Assembly (NCBI GenBank): GCA_018818785.1
Contig: JAHIRF010000005.1
Coordinates: 62,001-126,000, forward strand
Source: Thermoplasmatota archaeon
Lineage (GTDB): Archaea; Thermoplasmatota; Thermoplasmata; UBA10834
Reading direction: 5' to 3'
DNA length: 64,000 nt
Position 1 is the first letter of the stretch; each line of letters starts with the position of its first letter. The translations under genes were made by a program, and so were the position numbers. Positions 24,656 through 33,384 of the stretch are shown one piece after another. The notes beneath the pieces were generated by a model. The model saw nothing but the letters and a program-made list of their open reading frames with translations. It ran no database searches and had not been told where the DNA came from.

Positions 24656-25891
24656 ATGCAGGACACCATATTTCAACAGTACATAAGGTCCAAATCAATT
24701 TTCAAAGGCGACAGGGATGTGTTGCGGCCATCATACATACCCGACGAGCTACCGCACAGGGAAGAGCAGATAAATCAGCTCGCCTCCATCCTCGTCACCG
24801 CCTTGGAAGGGCAGAGGCCCTCGAACGTATTGTTGTTCGGTAAGACTGGAACTGGAAAGACCGCCACCATCAAGTATATCGGCAAGGAAATCAAAAAGGC
24901 CAGGTCAGACCTCCGCAACGTGCACTTCCTATACATGAACTGCGAAGTGGTGGATACACAATACGGCGTCTTGCAGAACATCGGCAACGAGTTCATCGAG
25001 GATTTCGAACAGAGAATACCATTCACTGGGTGGAGCACGGAACGCGTCTATAACATCCTGCGGGAGAAGATAGACGAGGACCGGAGGGTCATCGTCATCG
25101 CCTTGGACGAGATCGACAAGCTCGTCTCGAAGAGCGGAGATGATGTGCTGTACCATCTATGCAGGATCAACGATGACCTGAAGAACGCAAAAGTGAGCGT
25201 GATAGGCATATCCAACGATCTCAAGTTCACCGAATTCCTTGACCCCCGGGTCAAGAGTTCATTGAGTGAGGAGAAGATGGTCTTCCCTCCATACAACGCC
25301 GAACAGTTGCGAGACATACTCGCGCAGAGGTCCGCACTGGTATTCGAGGAGAACGTCCTGGAACCATCGGTCATACCTCTCTGCGCCGCGCTGGCCGCGC
25401 AGGAGCATGGGGACGCCAGACGAGCGCTGGACCTGCTGAGAGTCTCGGCGGAGATCGCAGAGAGGAATCATCTGTCCATCGTGAACGAATCCGATGTGAC
25501 CAAGGCAAAAAACAAGATCGAACTGGACTGCGTCACCGAAGCCATACGTACGCTGCCACTGCAATCCAAGATGATATTGATGGGCGTGGTGCTCAGCGGT
25601 GAGCGCGGGTGCGGAAAACTGACCACCGGCGACCTTTATGAGACCTACAAAGAACTCTCCCAATGTACGTCGACCGCGGTATTGACCCAGCGCAGGGTGA
25701 CGGACTTGGTGTCCGAACTCGACATGCTCGGACTCGTGCACGCGCGCGTCAAATCCTTCGGTCGCGGAGGCCGGACGAAGGAGATCGAGCTCAGCGTCCC
25801 GCAGCATGATGCCAAGAAATCTCTCGAAGAGGATGAGACACTGGGTCAGCTGAAGAACTATCGGCTGAGGTATCAGACGACTCTCATGTAA
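24656..25891 (+). CDS. cdc6: Origin recognition protein Orc1/Cdc6
   Basis: From ATG 24656 the protein starts MQDTIFQQYIRSKSIFKGD. It continues with the Orc1/Cdc6 hallmark YIPDELPHREEQINQLASIL, Walker A GKTGTGKTATIKYI, Walker B VIVIALDEIDKLV, sensor-1 VIGISNDLKFTE, sensor-2 EHGDARRALDLLR and a C-terminal winged helix near residues 320-400. It binds the ORB elements and loads MCM. The GTG start of the track (24551) would place coding sequence over ORB-like motifs and is rejected. Confidence 0.96.
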   Translation: MQDTIFQQYIRSKSIFKGDRDVLRPSYIPDELPHREEQINQLASILVTALEGQRPSNVLLFGKTGTGKTATIKYIGKEIKKARSDLRNVHFLYMNCEVVDTQYGVLQNIGNEFIEDFEQRIPFTGWSTERVYNILREKIDEDRRVIVIALDEIDKLVSKSGDDVLYHLCRINDDLKNAKVSVIGISNDLKFTEFLDPRVKSSLSEEKMVFPPYNAEQLRDILAQRSALVFEENVLEPSVIPLCAALAAQEHGDARRALDLLRVSAEIAERNHLSIVNESDVTKAKNKIELDCVTEAIRTLPLQSKMILMGVVLSGERGCGKLTTGDLYETYKELSQCTSTAVLTQRRVTDLVSELDMLGLVHARVKSFGRGGRTKEIELSVPQHDAKKSLEEDETLGQLKNYRLRYQTTLM

Positions 25892-25900
25892 GGCCCGATT

Positions 25901-26893
25901 TCATAGGTTCTCATCTGGAGGCGGGACCGGTTCCGTCGCAGGCGGTTCAGGTGGCGGTGTCTCCACGGGCTCCGTCGCTCCGATTTGTTGCTGCGCATCG
26001 AATTCGTGTTGAGCCGTCTCTCTCCTCTTGGCGATCTTCTTCCTTATTCTGAATGTGAGCACCACATCGACTACGATGGGTGCGGCCACGATGAATGCCA
26101 TGCTTATCCAGAGGTTCCTAACACTGTTCTCTGGGGCAGGGCTACCGAGCGAGTCCGTAGCCCACAGTTTCAGAAGTCCGAACCATGGCATCTCACCTCT
26201 TGCGATGCCAACTACCCAATCCAACTTGACTGGGCTGTATCTGCTCGCCAGAGATTGGTCGACATTGAGATTGTGATCTCCCTTCGTGATGTATCCGCTC
26301 GGAAGCGTCGAATATTGTCGGAATGCGGTTATGATCCTGCCAATGTCGATTGATGTGGACGTGTCCCTGTATCCGACGTTTCGTATCGTGAGTGTGCTTG
26401 TCAGATGATCCCAGGTATCCGATGGGTTGGAAGTGCTCCACTTGTTGTCCTCATCGGGTATATCCTTCAGGGACGGCGCGCTGTAGCTGACCCCGTCCGC
26501 GTTGCCCTGTAGGTATATCATCGCCCTATGGATGATGGGCGTGCTAGTCAACTGACCGTTCACCCTGTAGATGACGACGTCTCCGTAATCCCCGTAGGTC
26601 TTATGCCCCGAGGTGTAGCCGTCCATGTATGTCTGGATATCTGTAACGGAATCGACGTCCTTGACCAGAACCAGATCTCCGGTATCGATTGCCCCGATGT
26701 AACTGGTGTTATCATTACTGTGCATCATACTGTCCGATTCGACGACCACGAGCGGTGGCCATAGACCCGTATATGCGTACATGACGACGAGGATGCTCAA
26801 AACGAGTGCCAAAGCTATGCCTGCATCCCTCAGGAATTGGAGCCCGGGGGATAGTTTCTTCTTGCGCTCTGGCACACTTCCCTCGCTCGCCAC
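25901..26893 (-). CDS. Archaeal-type signal peptidase I (S26B-like) with Pro-rich tail
   Basis: About 330 residues. There is an N-terminal membrane helix (DAGIALALVLSILVVMYAYTGLW), then VVVESDSMMHS with the nucleophilic Ser. IDTGDLVLVKDV, GDVVIYRVNG, the His box IIHRAMIYLQ and the Asp box GYITKGDHNLNVDQ follow. Together they make the Ser-His-Asp form typical of archaea. An insert of about 55 residues separates the His and Asp boxes. A second helix and a tail rich in Pro/Glu (VETPPPEPPATEPVPPP) end it. GTG 26893 lies 22 nt after TTATA, giving a leaderless start. The track start is 18 codons earlier. Confidence 0.87.
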   Translation of the reverse strand: MASEGSVPERKKKLSPGLQFLRDAGIALALVLSILVVMYAYTGLWPPLVVVESDSMMHSNDNTSYIGAIDTGDLVLVKDVDSVTDIQTYMDGYTSGHKTYGDYGDVVIYRVNGQLTSTPIIHRAMIYLQGNADGVSYSAPSLKDIPDEDNKWSTSNPSDTWDHLTSTLTIRNVGYRDTSTSIDIGRIITAFRQYSTLPSGYITKGDHNLNVDQSLASRYSPVKLDWVVGIARGEMPWFGLLKLWATDSLGSPAPENSVRNLWISMAFIVAAPIVVDVVLTFRIRKKIAKRRETAQHEFDAQQQIGATEPVETPPPEPPATEPVPPPDENL

Positions 26894-27018
26894 AACGCCA
26901 TGAGTGGAAGTAAGGTATAAAATGAATATGGTGCGCCCAGAAGTCATCGGTTCAGCCCGGTGTCATCAAAAACAGTGAAACTGATGTCGAAAAGGGTTTG
27001 ATCGACGGCCACGCCCGT

Positions 27019-27300
27019 TCAGCTGCAAGTGCAGTTGTTAGCGGGGCAGTCGTTCACTACATCGTAGTCGTAGGTGTAGTTGTAGTCGTAGTTGAACTCA
27101 TGAGGGGTCTGCGTCGTGTCTCCGCCGAACGCCCACTGCCACATGTGCTGCCACATGTTCATGTGACCGGCCCCGTCGTTTGTGCCCATGCCCTTCGAGT
27201 CCGAGCTCGAGGCGGTCAGGGCGCCGCTCGCTGCTGCGATCCCGGCGAACCCGAGAACTGCGACCACTCCGACAATCGCGACTATGATTGTTGCCTTCAT
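27019..27300 (-). CDS. Small membrane-anchored secreted protein rich in Met, His, Tyr and Cys
   Basis: The 93-residue protein has a signal anchor (TIIVAIVGVVAVLGFAGIAAAS) and a short exported part containing GHMNMWQHMWQWAFGG, then HEFNYDYNYTYDYDVVNDC and the ending CPANNCTCS. No family is recognised. The clustered Met/His/Trp and Cys residues recall copper-binding peptides, which is inference. The SD AGAGGTGAATAAGAAATG supports it as a real gene. Upstream lies a repeat array and a membrane-bound winged-helix regulator gene on the same strand. Confidence 0.75.
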   Translation of the reverse strand: MKATIIVAIVGVVAVLGFAGIAAASGALTASSSDSKGMGTNDGAGHMNMWQHMWQWAFGGDTTQTPHEFNYDYNYTYDYDVVNDCPANNCTCS

Positions 27301-27377
27301 TTCTTATTCACCTCTCTCTTTCGGCGCTTGGAGCCCGGATACCCCGGTCGCCCTTCGCGCCTCTTGAGTCTATACTT

Positions 27378-27456
27378 CGGTGAAAGGGTATTTGGACCTA
27401 TGCTGAAAAGTGGCTCGTACCTTTGCACCTCGGTGAAAAGTGAGATGAAAAGTGCC
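27378..27456. repeat. Repeated TGAAAAGTG elements upstream of the small secreted protein gene
   Basis: TGAAAAGTG occurs at 27404, 27434 and 27446, and a variant TGAAAGGGT at 27381. Two are preceded by CGG. Read on the minus strand (CACTTTTCA) they lie just upstream of a TATA-like AGTATAGAC (near 27370-27377) of the 27019-27300 gene. They look like a multi-site operator or activator region in a 163-nt intergenic space. Confidence 0.5.
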
Positions 27457-27463
27457 ATATGGG

Positions 27464-28069
27464 CTATCTTCTGAGGTTGATCCTGATCTTGTTGGTGGAG
27501 CCGTGCCTCTCCTTGGAGATGACCCCCTTCTGCTCGAGTCGTTCGAGGACCCTAGATACCTTGGCATTGGACATTTTCGTACGTTGCATGAGATCCTTCT
27601 GCAGGGCTTCTCCCCCAGAATCCATGACCGATTTGAACATGGTCCTCTCATCCCCCGAAAGCAATCTCAGGGCGAGGTACCTCTCCTCCATGTCCTTGTC
27701 CTCAGAAACGGTTGCCTCTTCGATGACGGGCGATGAAACCTTCTCTTCCTCGACCGCAGATTTCGGAGACGCCACCTTGTCCTTAGTCACGAGGGCCCTC
27801 TCGTCCTCTGGTGGTGGAGGCAAGGTCATCGAGGGCGGGAGGGGCACATACTCCTCTCGAAGGAGTATGAACATCACCGCGACGGCGATGATCAAAGATG
27901 CTAGGATGATCAGGGCGAGGTTGGACGTGGAATATGTATGGACATTATCCCACATGCCCTTCTGGTCCTCCGTGGTGTCGGTTGGCGTGTTGTTGAGGAT
28001 GGCGTAGGCCAACAGCGCTATCGCGATGATTGCGAGGACTGCGGCGATGATCTTTGTCCATTTAGTCAT
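27464..28069 (-). CDS. Membrane-anchored winged-helix transcriptional regulator
   Basis: From ATG 28069 the protein has 201 residues. It has two membrane helices (KIIAAVLAIIAIALLAYAIL and NLALIILASLIIAVAVMFILL), a charged linker with PPPPEDERALV, and a C-terminal MarR-like winged helix (LLSGDERTMFKSVMDSGGEALQKDLMQRTKMSNAKVSRVLERLEQKGVISKERHGSTNKIRIN). This is the COG2512 type of membrane-associated archaeal regulator. Its 30-residue extension in the track is probably not translated. The downstream gene and its repeat array are likely targets. Confidence 0.83.
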   Translation of the reverse strand: MTKWTKIIAAVLAIIAIALLAYAILNNTPTDTTEDQKGMWDNVHTYSTSNLALIILASLIIAVAVMFILLREEYVPLPPSMTLPPPPEDERALVTKDKVASPKSAVEEEKVSSPVIEEATVSEDKDMEERYLALRLLSGDERTMFKSVMDSGGEALQKDLMQRTKMSNAKVSRVLERLEQKGVISKERHGSTNKIRINLRR

Positions 28070-28190
28070 CCGGATCACTCTGATATCTCGGAGAATGTAG
28101 AACCTGATAGAATAAGTAAACGTTGGTCTGCCCCGATCGACGGAAAGATAGAAATCCATTCAGCGTCTTCACACAGCCTGGGCAGAGACC

Positions 28191-28673
28191 GTGTCAGGCA
28201 AGAACAACAGGCGCATATCGAAGGACGAGTACTTCATGAACATCGCCATCGAAGTCTCGCGCAGGAGCACGTGCACCCGCAGGCAGATCGGCGCTATCAT
28301 AGTCAGCCCACACGGGGAGATCAAGAGCACTGGATACAACGGCAATCCGAGAGGGCTGCCTCACTGCGAGGAGATGGGGTGCATCCGAGACAAACTGAAC
28401 ATCCCCTCCGGAACGCGTCTGGAGACCTGCACCGCAGTTCACGCCGAGCAGAACGCACTGATCCAGGCAGGGACCAATGCTCAAGGTTCTACGATGTATT
28501 CTACAATTGTGCCCTGCCCAATATGCGCTAGGATGATACTCAACTCACAGATCGTACAAGTGGTTTTCATAGGGGATTATTCGGACCTATCCGGCTTGGA
28601 GTTGCTAAAGCAGGGCGGAATCAAGGTGACCAGACTGGACAAAGCCTCCTTCGAGGGCCGTCTCCCACACTGA
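28191..28673 (+). CDS. Deoxycytidylate (dCMP) deaminase
   Basis: The 160-residue cytidine-deaminase-fold protein has zinc motifs TAVHAEQNALI near residue 82 and VPCPICARMI near residue 109. It also has the ComEB/dCMP-specific early blocks STCTRRQIGAIIVSPHGEIKSTGYNGNPRGLPHC and GCIRDKLNIPSG. It makes dUMP for thymidylate synthesis. The start is GTG 28191. It is divergent from the membrane regulator and upstream of the ATP synthase operon. A 160-nt gap precedes the operon. Confidence 0.93.
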   Translation: MSGKNNRRISKDEYFMNIAIEVSRRSTCTRRQIGAIIVSPHGEIKSTGYNGNPRGLPHCEEMGCIRDKLNIPSGTRLETCTAVHAEQNALIQAGTNAQGSTMYSTIVPCPICARMILNSQIVQVVFIGDYSDLSGLELLKQGGIKVTRLDKASFEGRLPH

Positions 28674-28835
28674 CAGGGCATTCTCTTACCTCTGGACCTT
28701 GCACATATACGCGTGCCAAATCGTCGAATGTCGAAAATTGTCGCCAGATTACTGAGACTCACTCGTCGAATCGTCGATGTACATAGAAACAATTATCCGC
28801 AAAAGACCGTTATCCAAAAAACTGAAGTGGCTTTC

Positions 28836-29162
28836 ATGGGGAAGGCAGAGATCCTCCAGAAGATCAAGATCGCGGAGGAGCAGGTCCGCGCGATGATTAA
28901 GCAGGCCGAGGAGAAGCGGAAAGCGCTGCAGGCAGAGGGAAAGCGGATGACCATAGAGGTGGTCGACGCTGCTGACGCCGAACTGAAAAAGCAGATCGAC
29001 CGTCGCATCGCTGACGCAAAGAATGCCATCGGAGCGAAGAAGAAGGCAATCCTCGCAGAGGGTGTCAGGAAGGCAGATGCTCTGGAATCACGCGCTCGTG
29101 CTAACTCTAGCAATGTCCGGGCCTTGGTTCTAACGGAGTTCGAGAGGACCGCAGATGCTTAA
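28836..29162 (+). CDS. atpH: A-type ATP synthase subunit H (peripheral stalk)
   Basis: The 108-residue, almost wholly helical and charged protein (ILQKIKIAEEQVRAMIKQAEEKRKALQAEGKRMTIEVVDAADAELKKQIDRRIADAKNAIGAKKKA) is a right-handed coiled coil that pairs with subunit E to form the peripheral stalk. Length and position (first in the operon) match AhaH. The track start at 28713 adds 41 residues that look non-coding. ATG 28836 is preferred. The gene end overlaps atpI. TCGTCGAAT repeats lie in the DNA upstream. Confidence 0.9.
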   Translation: MGKAEILQKIKIAEEQVRAMIKQAEEKRKALQAEGKRMTIEVVDAADAELKKQIDRRIADAKNAIGAKKKAILAEGVRKADALESRARANSSNVRALVLTEFERTADA

Positions 29163-31146
29163 GCCGGAAGAAATGACCCGTGCGGTAGTAGTCGGGTCAA
29201 TCGAGAGTCTCGATGTCACGATCGAGGGTCTGTACGTGCTTGGAGTATTGCACCTCATCGATTTCAACGAACAGGATGAGGACTTCAAGATCGGCCAACC
29301 ATTGGAGAAGGCATCGGATGCGTCGAAGAAGCTCATCAAGCTCCGGTCGATGATTCGAGCGCTCGAGATAGAACCACACAAGCTACGTGAGAAGATGCCC
29401 GTCTCCGAGATCACCAAGACTCTGGAGCAGGCGCTCGTCACACTCGACCTCAACACTTCAAAGAAAGCCGAGAACAGGCAGAGGATACAGTCACTCATCC
29501 ACGAGAAGAGGATCGAGATAACCTCACTCGAACCTTTTGCGCCTTTTGGAATCGCCATCGAAGACTTCGGAGGCTACGAATCGATTATCTCATTCGTGGG
29601 TCTTTGCACGGCCGACCCTACCCTGGCGTTCAGCAGCAAGCTTCGTGAATCGGAGATATTCACCAATCCGCGCAAGAGCGATATCGCGATCGCAGCCTTT
29701 GTCGGGACAGACGACCGGGCAGAAGCGCAACGGATATTGTCTGAACATGGTTTCCAGGAAGCGAAGATCCCACAGGTGACCGGCGCTCCTGGAGACGTCA
29801 TTGCCAGGAACAAGTCCGAGATAGCGGACCTGGAGAAGGACCTCGAGCGAACGGAGGCGGACCTCGATGCTATCAGGAAGAAATTCGCAGGCCTCATCAT
29901 CTCGTCCGAGGAACATCTGTCTATCGAGGTGCTCAAGGCGGAGACGCCTCTCAAGATAGCGACCACTATGAATTCGTTCGTAATCGACGGATGGATCCCC
30001 AGCAGCAAGGTCAAGATGCTTCAGGATTCCCTGAACCGGCAATGTTGCGGACTTGCGTTCGTTGAGACCCTTCCAAGCGAGAAGGGGGATGAACCACCCG
30101 TCAAGCTGAAGAACGCAAAACCGGTCAAACCATTCGAGTTCTTCCTTGATCTCGTGTCGACCCCAAAGTACGACGAGGTCGACCCGACGCTCATCCTGTT
30201 CATAACATTCCCCGTCTTCTTCGGGTTCATGATTGGCGACCTCGGGTTCGGGCTGGGCCTCATGGCGCTCGGCGCCTTCATGAGGTTCAAGCTCAAGGAT
30301 TCGCCAGACCTGAAGATGCTCGGCACGATCATCATCGTCAGCGGTTTGATGGCGAGTCTGTTCGGCCTGTTCGTGTTCGCCGAAGCGTTCGGCGTCCCGT
30401 TCCATCCACCGGAGGCCAACCCGGACGAGCACTCGTGGGAATCCGTCGCCAACATTCCGATACATCCGTTGCTGGACAAGATGCACGACATCAAGGAGAT
30501 GCTCGCGCTGTCGCTGCTCGCAGGATGGGTGCATCTCACGGCCGGCTTCATACTCGGGTTCGTGAATCAATATCATCACAATAAGAAGCACGCGATGGCA
30601 AAGATCGCATGGCTCTTCCTGCTCTTTGGTCTGTTCATCGAGATGATGACGATCGCAGGCTCCGCGACGGTCACGAGCGAGTTCATCAACGGCACCATAC
30701 TCAGTCCCGTGCCAGATATGACCGCTACTCTGACCGGGATCTCCGTCTCCATTCCAGCAGTCGTGTTGATACTGATAGGTGTGATCGGGCTCCCGCTGAC
30801 CGAGGGGCCTCTAGCCATGACGGAGATCATAGGGTTGTTCACCAACCTGGTCTCCTATACCAGGCTGGCCGCTCTCGCAGTAGGCAAGGGCGCGATGGCA
30901 CTGGCGTTCAACACCATGCTCTTCCCTCTGATATTCGAGAGCCACAATATCGCATTCATCGTCCTGGGAGCACTCGCCCTGTTCGTTACCCAGATGTTCT
31001 TCGTCTTCTTCCTCGGCGCATTGTCCGCAGGGATTCAAGCTATCAGATTGAACTATGTTGAATTCTTCCTCAAGTTCTTCGAGGGCGGTGGGACGGAATT
31101 CTCCCCGCTCAGATACATTAGGAAGTACTCGGTCGAAACGAAATAA
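29155..31146 (+). CDS. atpI: A-type ATP synthase subunit I (a subunit)
   Basis: The 663-residue protein has a soluble, coiled-coil-rich half (residues 1-330, including SEIADLEKDLERTEADLDAIRKKF). A membrane half follows, with about seven helices from PTLILFITFPVFFGFMIGDLGFGLGLMALGAF to the C-terminus. The ion-channel region SYTRLAALAVGKGAMALAFN carries the essential Arg. It connects the rotor ring with the peripheral stalks. It overlaps atpH by 8 nt. Confidence 0.95.
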   Translation: MLKPEEMTRAVVVGSIESLDVTIEGLYVLGVLHLIDFNEQDEDFKIGQPLEKASDASKKLIKLRSMIRALEIEPHKLREKMPVSEITKTLEQALVTLDLNTSKKAENRQRIQSLIHEKRIEITSLEPFAPFGIAIEDFGGYESIISFVGLCTADPTLAFSSKLRESEIFTNPRKSDIAIAAFVGTDDRAEAQRILSEHGFQEAKIPQVTGAPGDVIARNKSEIADLEKDLERTEADLDAIRKKFAGLIISSEEHLSIEVLKAETPLKIATTMNSFVIDGWIPSSKVKMLQDSLNRQCCGLAFVETLPSEKGDEPPVKLKNAKPVKPFEFFLDLVSTPKYDEVDPTLILFITFPVFFGFMIGDLGFGLGLMALGAFMRFKLKDSPDLKMLGTIIIVSGLMASLFGLFVFAEAFGVPFHPPEANPDEHSWESVANIPIHPLLDKMHDIKEMLALSLLAGWVHLTAGFILGFVNQYHHNKKHAMAKIAWLFLLFGLFIEMMTIAGSATVTSEFINGTILSPVPDMTATLTGISVSIPAVVLILIGVIGLPLTEGPLAMTEIIGLFTNLVSYTRLAALAVGKGAMALAFNTMLFPLIFESHNIAFIVLGALALFVTQMFFVFFLGALSAGIQAIRLNYVEFFLKFFEGGGTEFSPLRYIRKYSVETK

Positions 31147-31158
31147 GGAGGTAAGAAA

Positions 31159-31380
31159 ATGGACCCAACACAAATGGGAATGGCGTTGGTCGGCGCAGGT
31201 ATCGCGATAGGCGCAGCAGGTATCGGAACCGGCATCGCCCAAGGACAGGTAGGCGCGGCAGCGGTCGGTGCGACCGCCGAGAACCCGAAGATGTTCGGAA
31301 AGGGTATGATCCTGATGGTTCTGCCCGAAACCATAGTCATCCTCGGTTTCGTCGTTGCATTCCTGATAATGAACGCGTGA
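31159..31380 (+). CDS. atpK: A-type ATP synthase rotor subunit K (c subunit), single hairpin
   Basis: The 73-residue two-helix protein has GIAIGAAGIGTGIAQGQVGAAA in helix 1 and LMVLPETIVILGFVVAFLIM in helix 2 with the ion-binding Glu57. A strong SD (AAGGAGGTAAGAAAATG) supports the high copy number needed for the ring. Gln28/Gln30 in helix 1 and Thr58 beside Glu57 are compatible with Na+ coordination, but the ion cannot be decided from sequence alone. It is a single hairpin, not a duplicated V-type subunit. Confidence 0.95.
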   Translation: MDPTQMGMALVGAGIAIGAAGIGTGIAQGQVGAAAVGATAENPKMFGKGMILMVLPETIVILGFVVAFLIMNA

Positions 31381-31444
31381 GGCATCGAAAGTCAGAATGA
31401 ATGGTATGCTAGACGACCCAGGCGGTCTGCGGAGTTGAAGAACT

Positions 31445-32002
31445 ATGGGCTTGGACAAGGTAGTCGAGGACATCCTTCGCCGAGGCGAGGAGCGGAAGAG
31501 CGAGATAATTCGCCAAGGGGAGCGCGAGCGGGATGAGCAGTTGGCACAGACGAGTGCCATGATCGCGGAGCACCGCAAGAACGCTGAGCGGCGAGCCGAG
31601 AACGTCATCGCTCAGATGGAACAGCAGGAGCTATCCAGCGGGGAACTCGAAGCGAAGAAGTCACTCCTGGCGGCTCAGATGCGTGTGATGGAGGAGCTCA
31701 AAACGCAGGTGCTGGTAGAGTTGGCGAACTACCCTGCGGACAAGCGCAAGAAGCTGTATGGCCGACTAATGCAGAACGCTATGACGGAATTGGGAGCATG
31801 CTACGTGTACTCCAATTCCTCGGACAAGGCTCTCTTGAAACCCATCGCAGGCGTGACAGATGGTGGTGTGATGGAGTGCATGGGGGGTCTCGTCTTCGAG
31901 AGCAAGGACCGTAGTGTCAGACTCGACTACAGGTTCGAGAGCATCCTTGAGGGTGTGTGGAACAACAAGATCCAGGAGATATACTCCAGTCTGTTCGGGT
32001 GA
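31445..32002 (+). CDS. atpE: A-type ATP synthase subunit E (peripheral stalk)
   Basis: The 185-residue protein has a long charged N-terminal coiled coil (DKVVEDILRRGEERKSEIIRQGERERDEQLAQTSAMIAEHRKNAERR) and a C-terminal globular part (KPIAGVTDGGVMECMGGLVFESKDRSVRLDYRFESILEGVWNNKIQEIYSSLFG) that binds A1. It is the partner of subunit H. The order K-E-C follows the usual archaeal operon. Confidence 0.94.
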   Translation: MGLDKVVEDILRRGEERKSEIIRQGERERDEQLAQTSAMIAEHRKNAERRAENVIAQMEQQELSSGELEAKKSLLAAQMRVMEELKTQVLVELANYPADKRKKLYGRLMQNAMTELGACYVYSNSSDKALLKPIAGVTDGGVMECMGGLVFESKDRSVRLDYRFESILEGVWNNKIQEIYSSLFG

Positions 32003-32010
32003 GATTGAGA

Positions 32011-33069
32011 ATGAGGCTCTTCGGCGGGAAAGGGAACTATGCATATGCGTGCGCACGAGTGAAAGCGCGCAAGAGTTTCCTCCTATCGAAGGACACCTAT
32101 TCGCGGATGATGGTGATGGACATACACGAGATTGGCCGGTTCCTCGGTGAGACCCAATACAGGGAGGAGATGTCCCTGTATGGTGGCAAGTACTCAGGAG
32201 CCAGCCTCGTCGAGGTCGCGGTGACAAGGAGCCTAGCTAGCACATACTCTGACGTGCTCGCGTTTACGACCGGGCATCTGCGCGAGATGGTCGGCAACTA
32301 TCTGAGAAGGTGGGACACATTCAACGTGAAGACCATCCTGAGAGGCAAGGTGTCCAAAGCAAGTAACGATGAGATCATCGACACGCTCGTCCCCGCGGGG
32401 GCCTTCTCCGAGGAATATCTGAAGACGCTGGTGGCGATGCCTTCTCTTCAGGAGATCACCGACTCGCTCATGAAGCAACCCGCCCTCAGATTGACCCTCG
32501 AGATGCAGAGGGACGTCGTCGAATTGGGCAAGCTCGCCCCGATGGAAGATCACCTGGACAAGATGCTCTACTACGACCTTCTCGATGTGATCGAACCGAC
32601 CAAGAACCCTGAGCGCCTGCTACGGGACTTCATCAGGAGGGAGGTGGACGTCACCAACCTCAAAGTCCTGTTGAAGCTCAAGGCCGAGCGGATACCCGAG
32701 GACCGCATCCAGAGATATCTGATTCCTGGAGGGTTCGAATACGGCCTGGACAAGCTCAAGACACTCGCGCAGGGTGGGGACGTATCGACCATAGTCGCAG
32801 AGCTGGAGAAGTCATCATTGTTCGAGGAGTCCAGGCCTGCCTTGGAACGATATAGGGCAGACGCGCACATGTCCACGCTCACGATAGCATTGGACAAATC
32901 GTTGATAGGTCAGAGTGAGAAGTTCGCCCACTTCTATCCTCTATCCGTGCTCCCGATCGTGAACTACATGATACGGAAGAAGGTGGAAGTGGACAATATC
33001 AGGATAATCGCGAGAGGAAAAGAGAGCGGCCTCTCCAGCAAAGTGATCGAAGAGCTCTTGGTGATGTGA
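32011..33069 (+). CDS. atpC: A-type ATP synthase subunit C (rotor cap)
   Basis: From ATG 32011 the protein has 352 residues: GGKGNYAYACARVKARKSFLL, then Asp/Glu/Arg-rich helical repeats typical of the funnel-shaped d/C subunit (NYLRRWDTFNVKTILRGKVSK, YYDLLDVIEPTKNPERLLRDFIRREVDVTNLKVLLKLK, and PLSVLPIVNYMIRKKVEVDNIRIIARGKESGL at the end). It links the K ring to the central stalk. The track start (31957) lies inside atpE and is rejected. Confidence 0.95.
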   Translation: MRLFGGKGNYAYACARVKARKSFLLSKDTYSRMMVMDIHEIGRFLGETQYREEMSLYGGKYSGASLVEVAVTRSLASTYSDVLAFTTGHLREMVGNYLRRWDTFNVKTILRGKVSKASNDEIIDTLVPAGAFSEEYLKTLVAMPSLQEITDSLMKQPALRLTLEMQRDVVELGKLAPMEDHLDKMLYYDLLDVIEPTKNPERLLRDFIRREVDVTNLKVLLKLKAERIPEDRIQRYLIPGGFEYGLDKLKTLAQGGDVSTIVAELEKSSLFEESRPALERYRADAHMSTLTIALDKSLIGQSEKFAHFYPLSVLPIVNYMIRKKVEVDNIRIIARGKESGLSSKVIEELLVM

Positions 33070-33369
33070 ATGGAGATCGCAGTGGTAGGGTCTGAGGAGT
33101 TCGTCGTCGGCTTCAGACTCGCTGGGATAAGGAAGGTGTACGGCGTGGAACCCGACAAGTTGCAGGAGACGATATTGCAGCTGTTGGAGGAGAAGAGCGT
33201 CGGCATACTAGCAGTCCACTCGAAGGACATCGAGAGGCTGCCCCAGCCGCTGCGCGACAGGATGATGGCAAGCGTGGATCCCGTGGTCATCCCCGTCGGT
33301 GAGGAAGAAGGCGACATGAGAGACAAGATCAGAAGGGCGATGGGAATCGACCTTTACAAGACGAAATGA
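33070..33369 (+). CDS. atpF: A-type ATP synthase subunit F
   Basis: The 99-residue protein starts MEIAVVGSEEFVVGFRLAGIRKVY, the conserved start of subunit F, and continues with VGILAVHSKDIERLPQPLRDRM and PVVIPV. It has the Rossmann-like fold of the central-stalk subunit that contacts D and may regulate hydrolysis. It begins directly after the atpC stop. Confidence 0.95.
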   Translation: MEIAVVGSEEFVVGFRLAGIRKVYGVEPDKLQETILQLLEEKSVGILAVHSKDIERLPQPLRDRMMASVDPVVIPVGEEEGDMRDKIRRAMGIDLYKTK

Positions 33370-33384
33370 GAGGAAGTGTTCCGT

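Noticed and set aside
29590-30591. 333-aa minus-strand ORF inside atpI
   Set aside because: Full of Arg, His and Glu in a pattern expected from an antisense frame of a membrane protein gene; a shadow.
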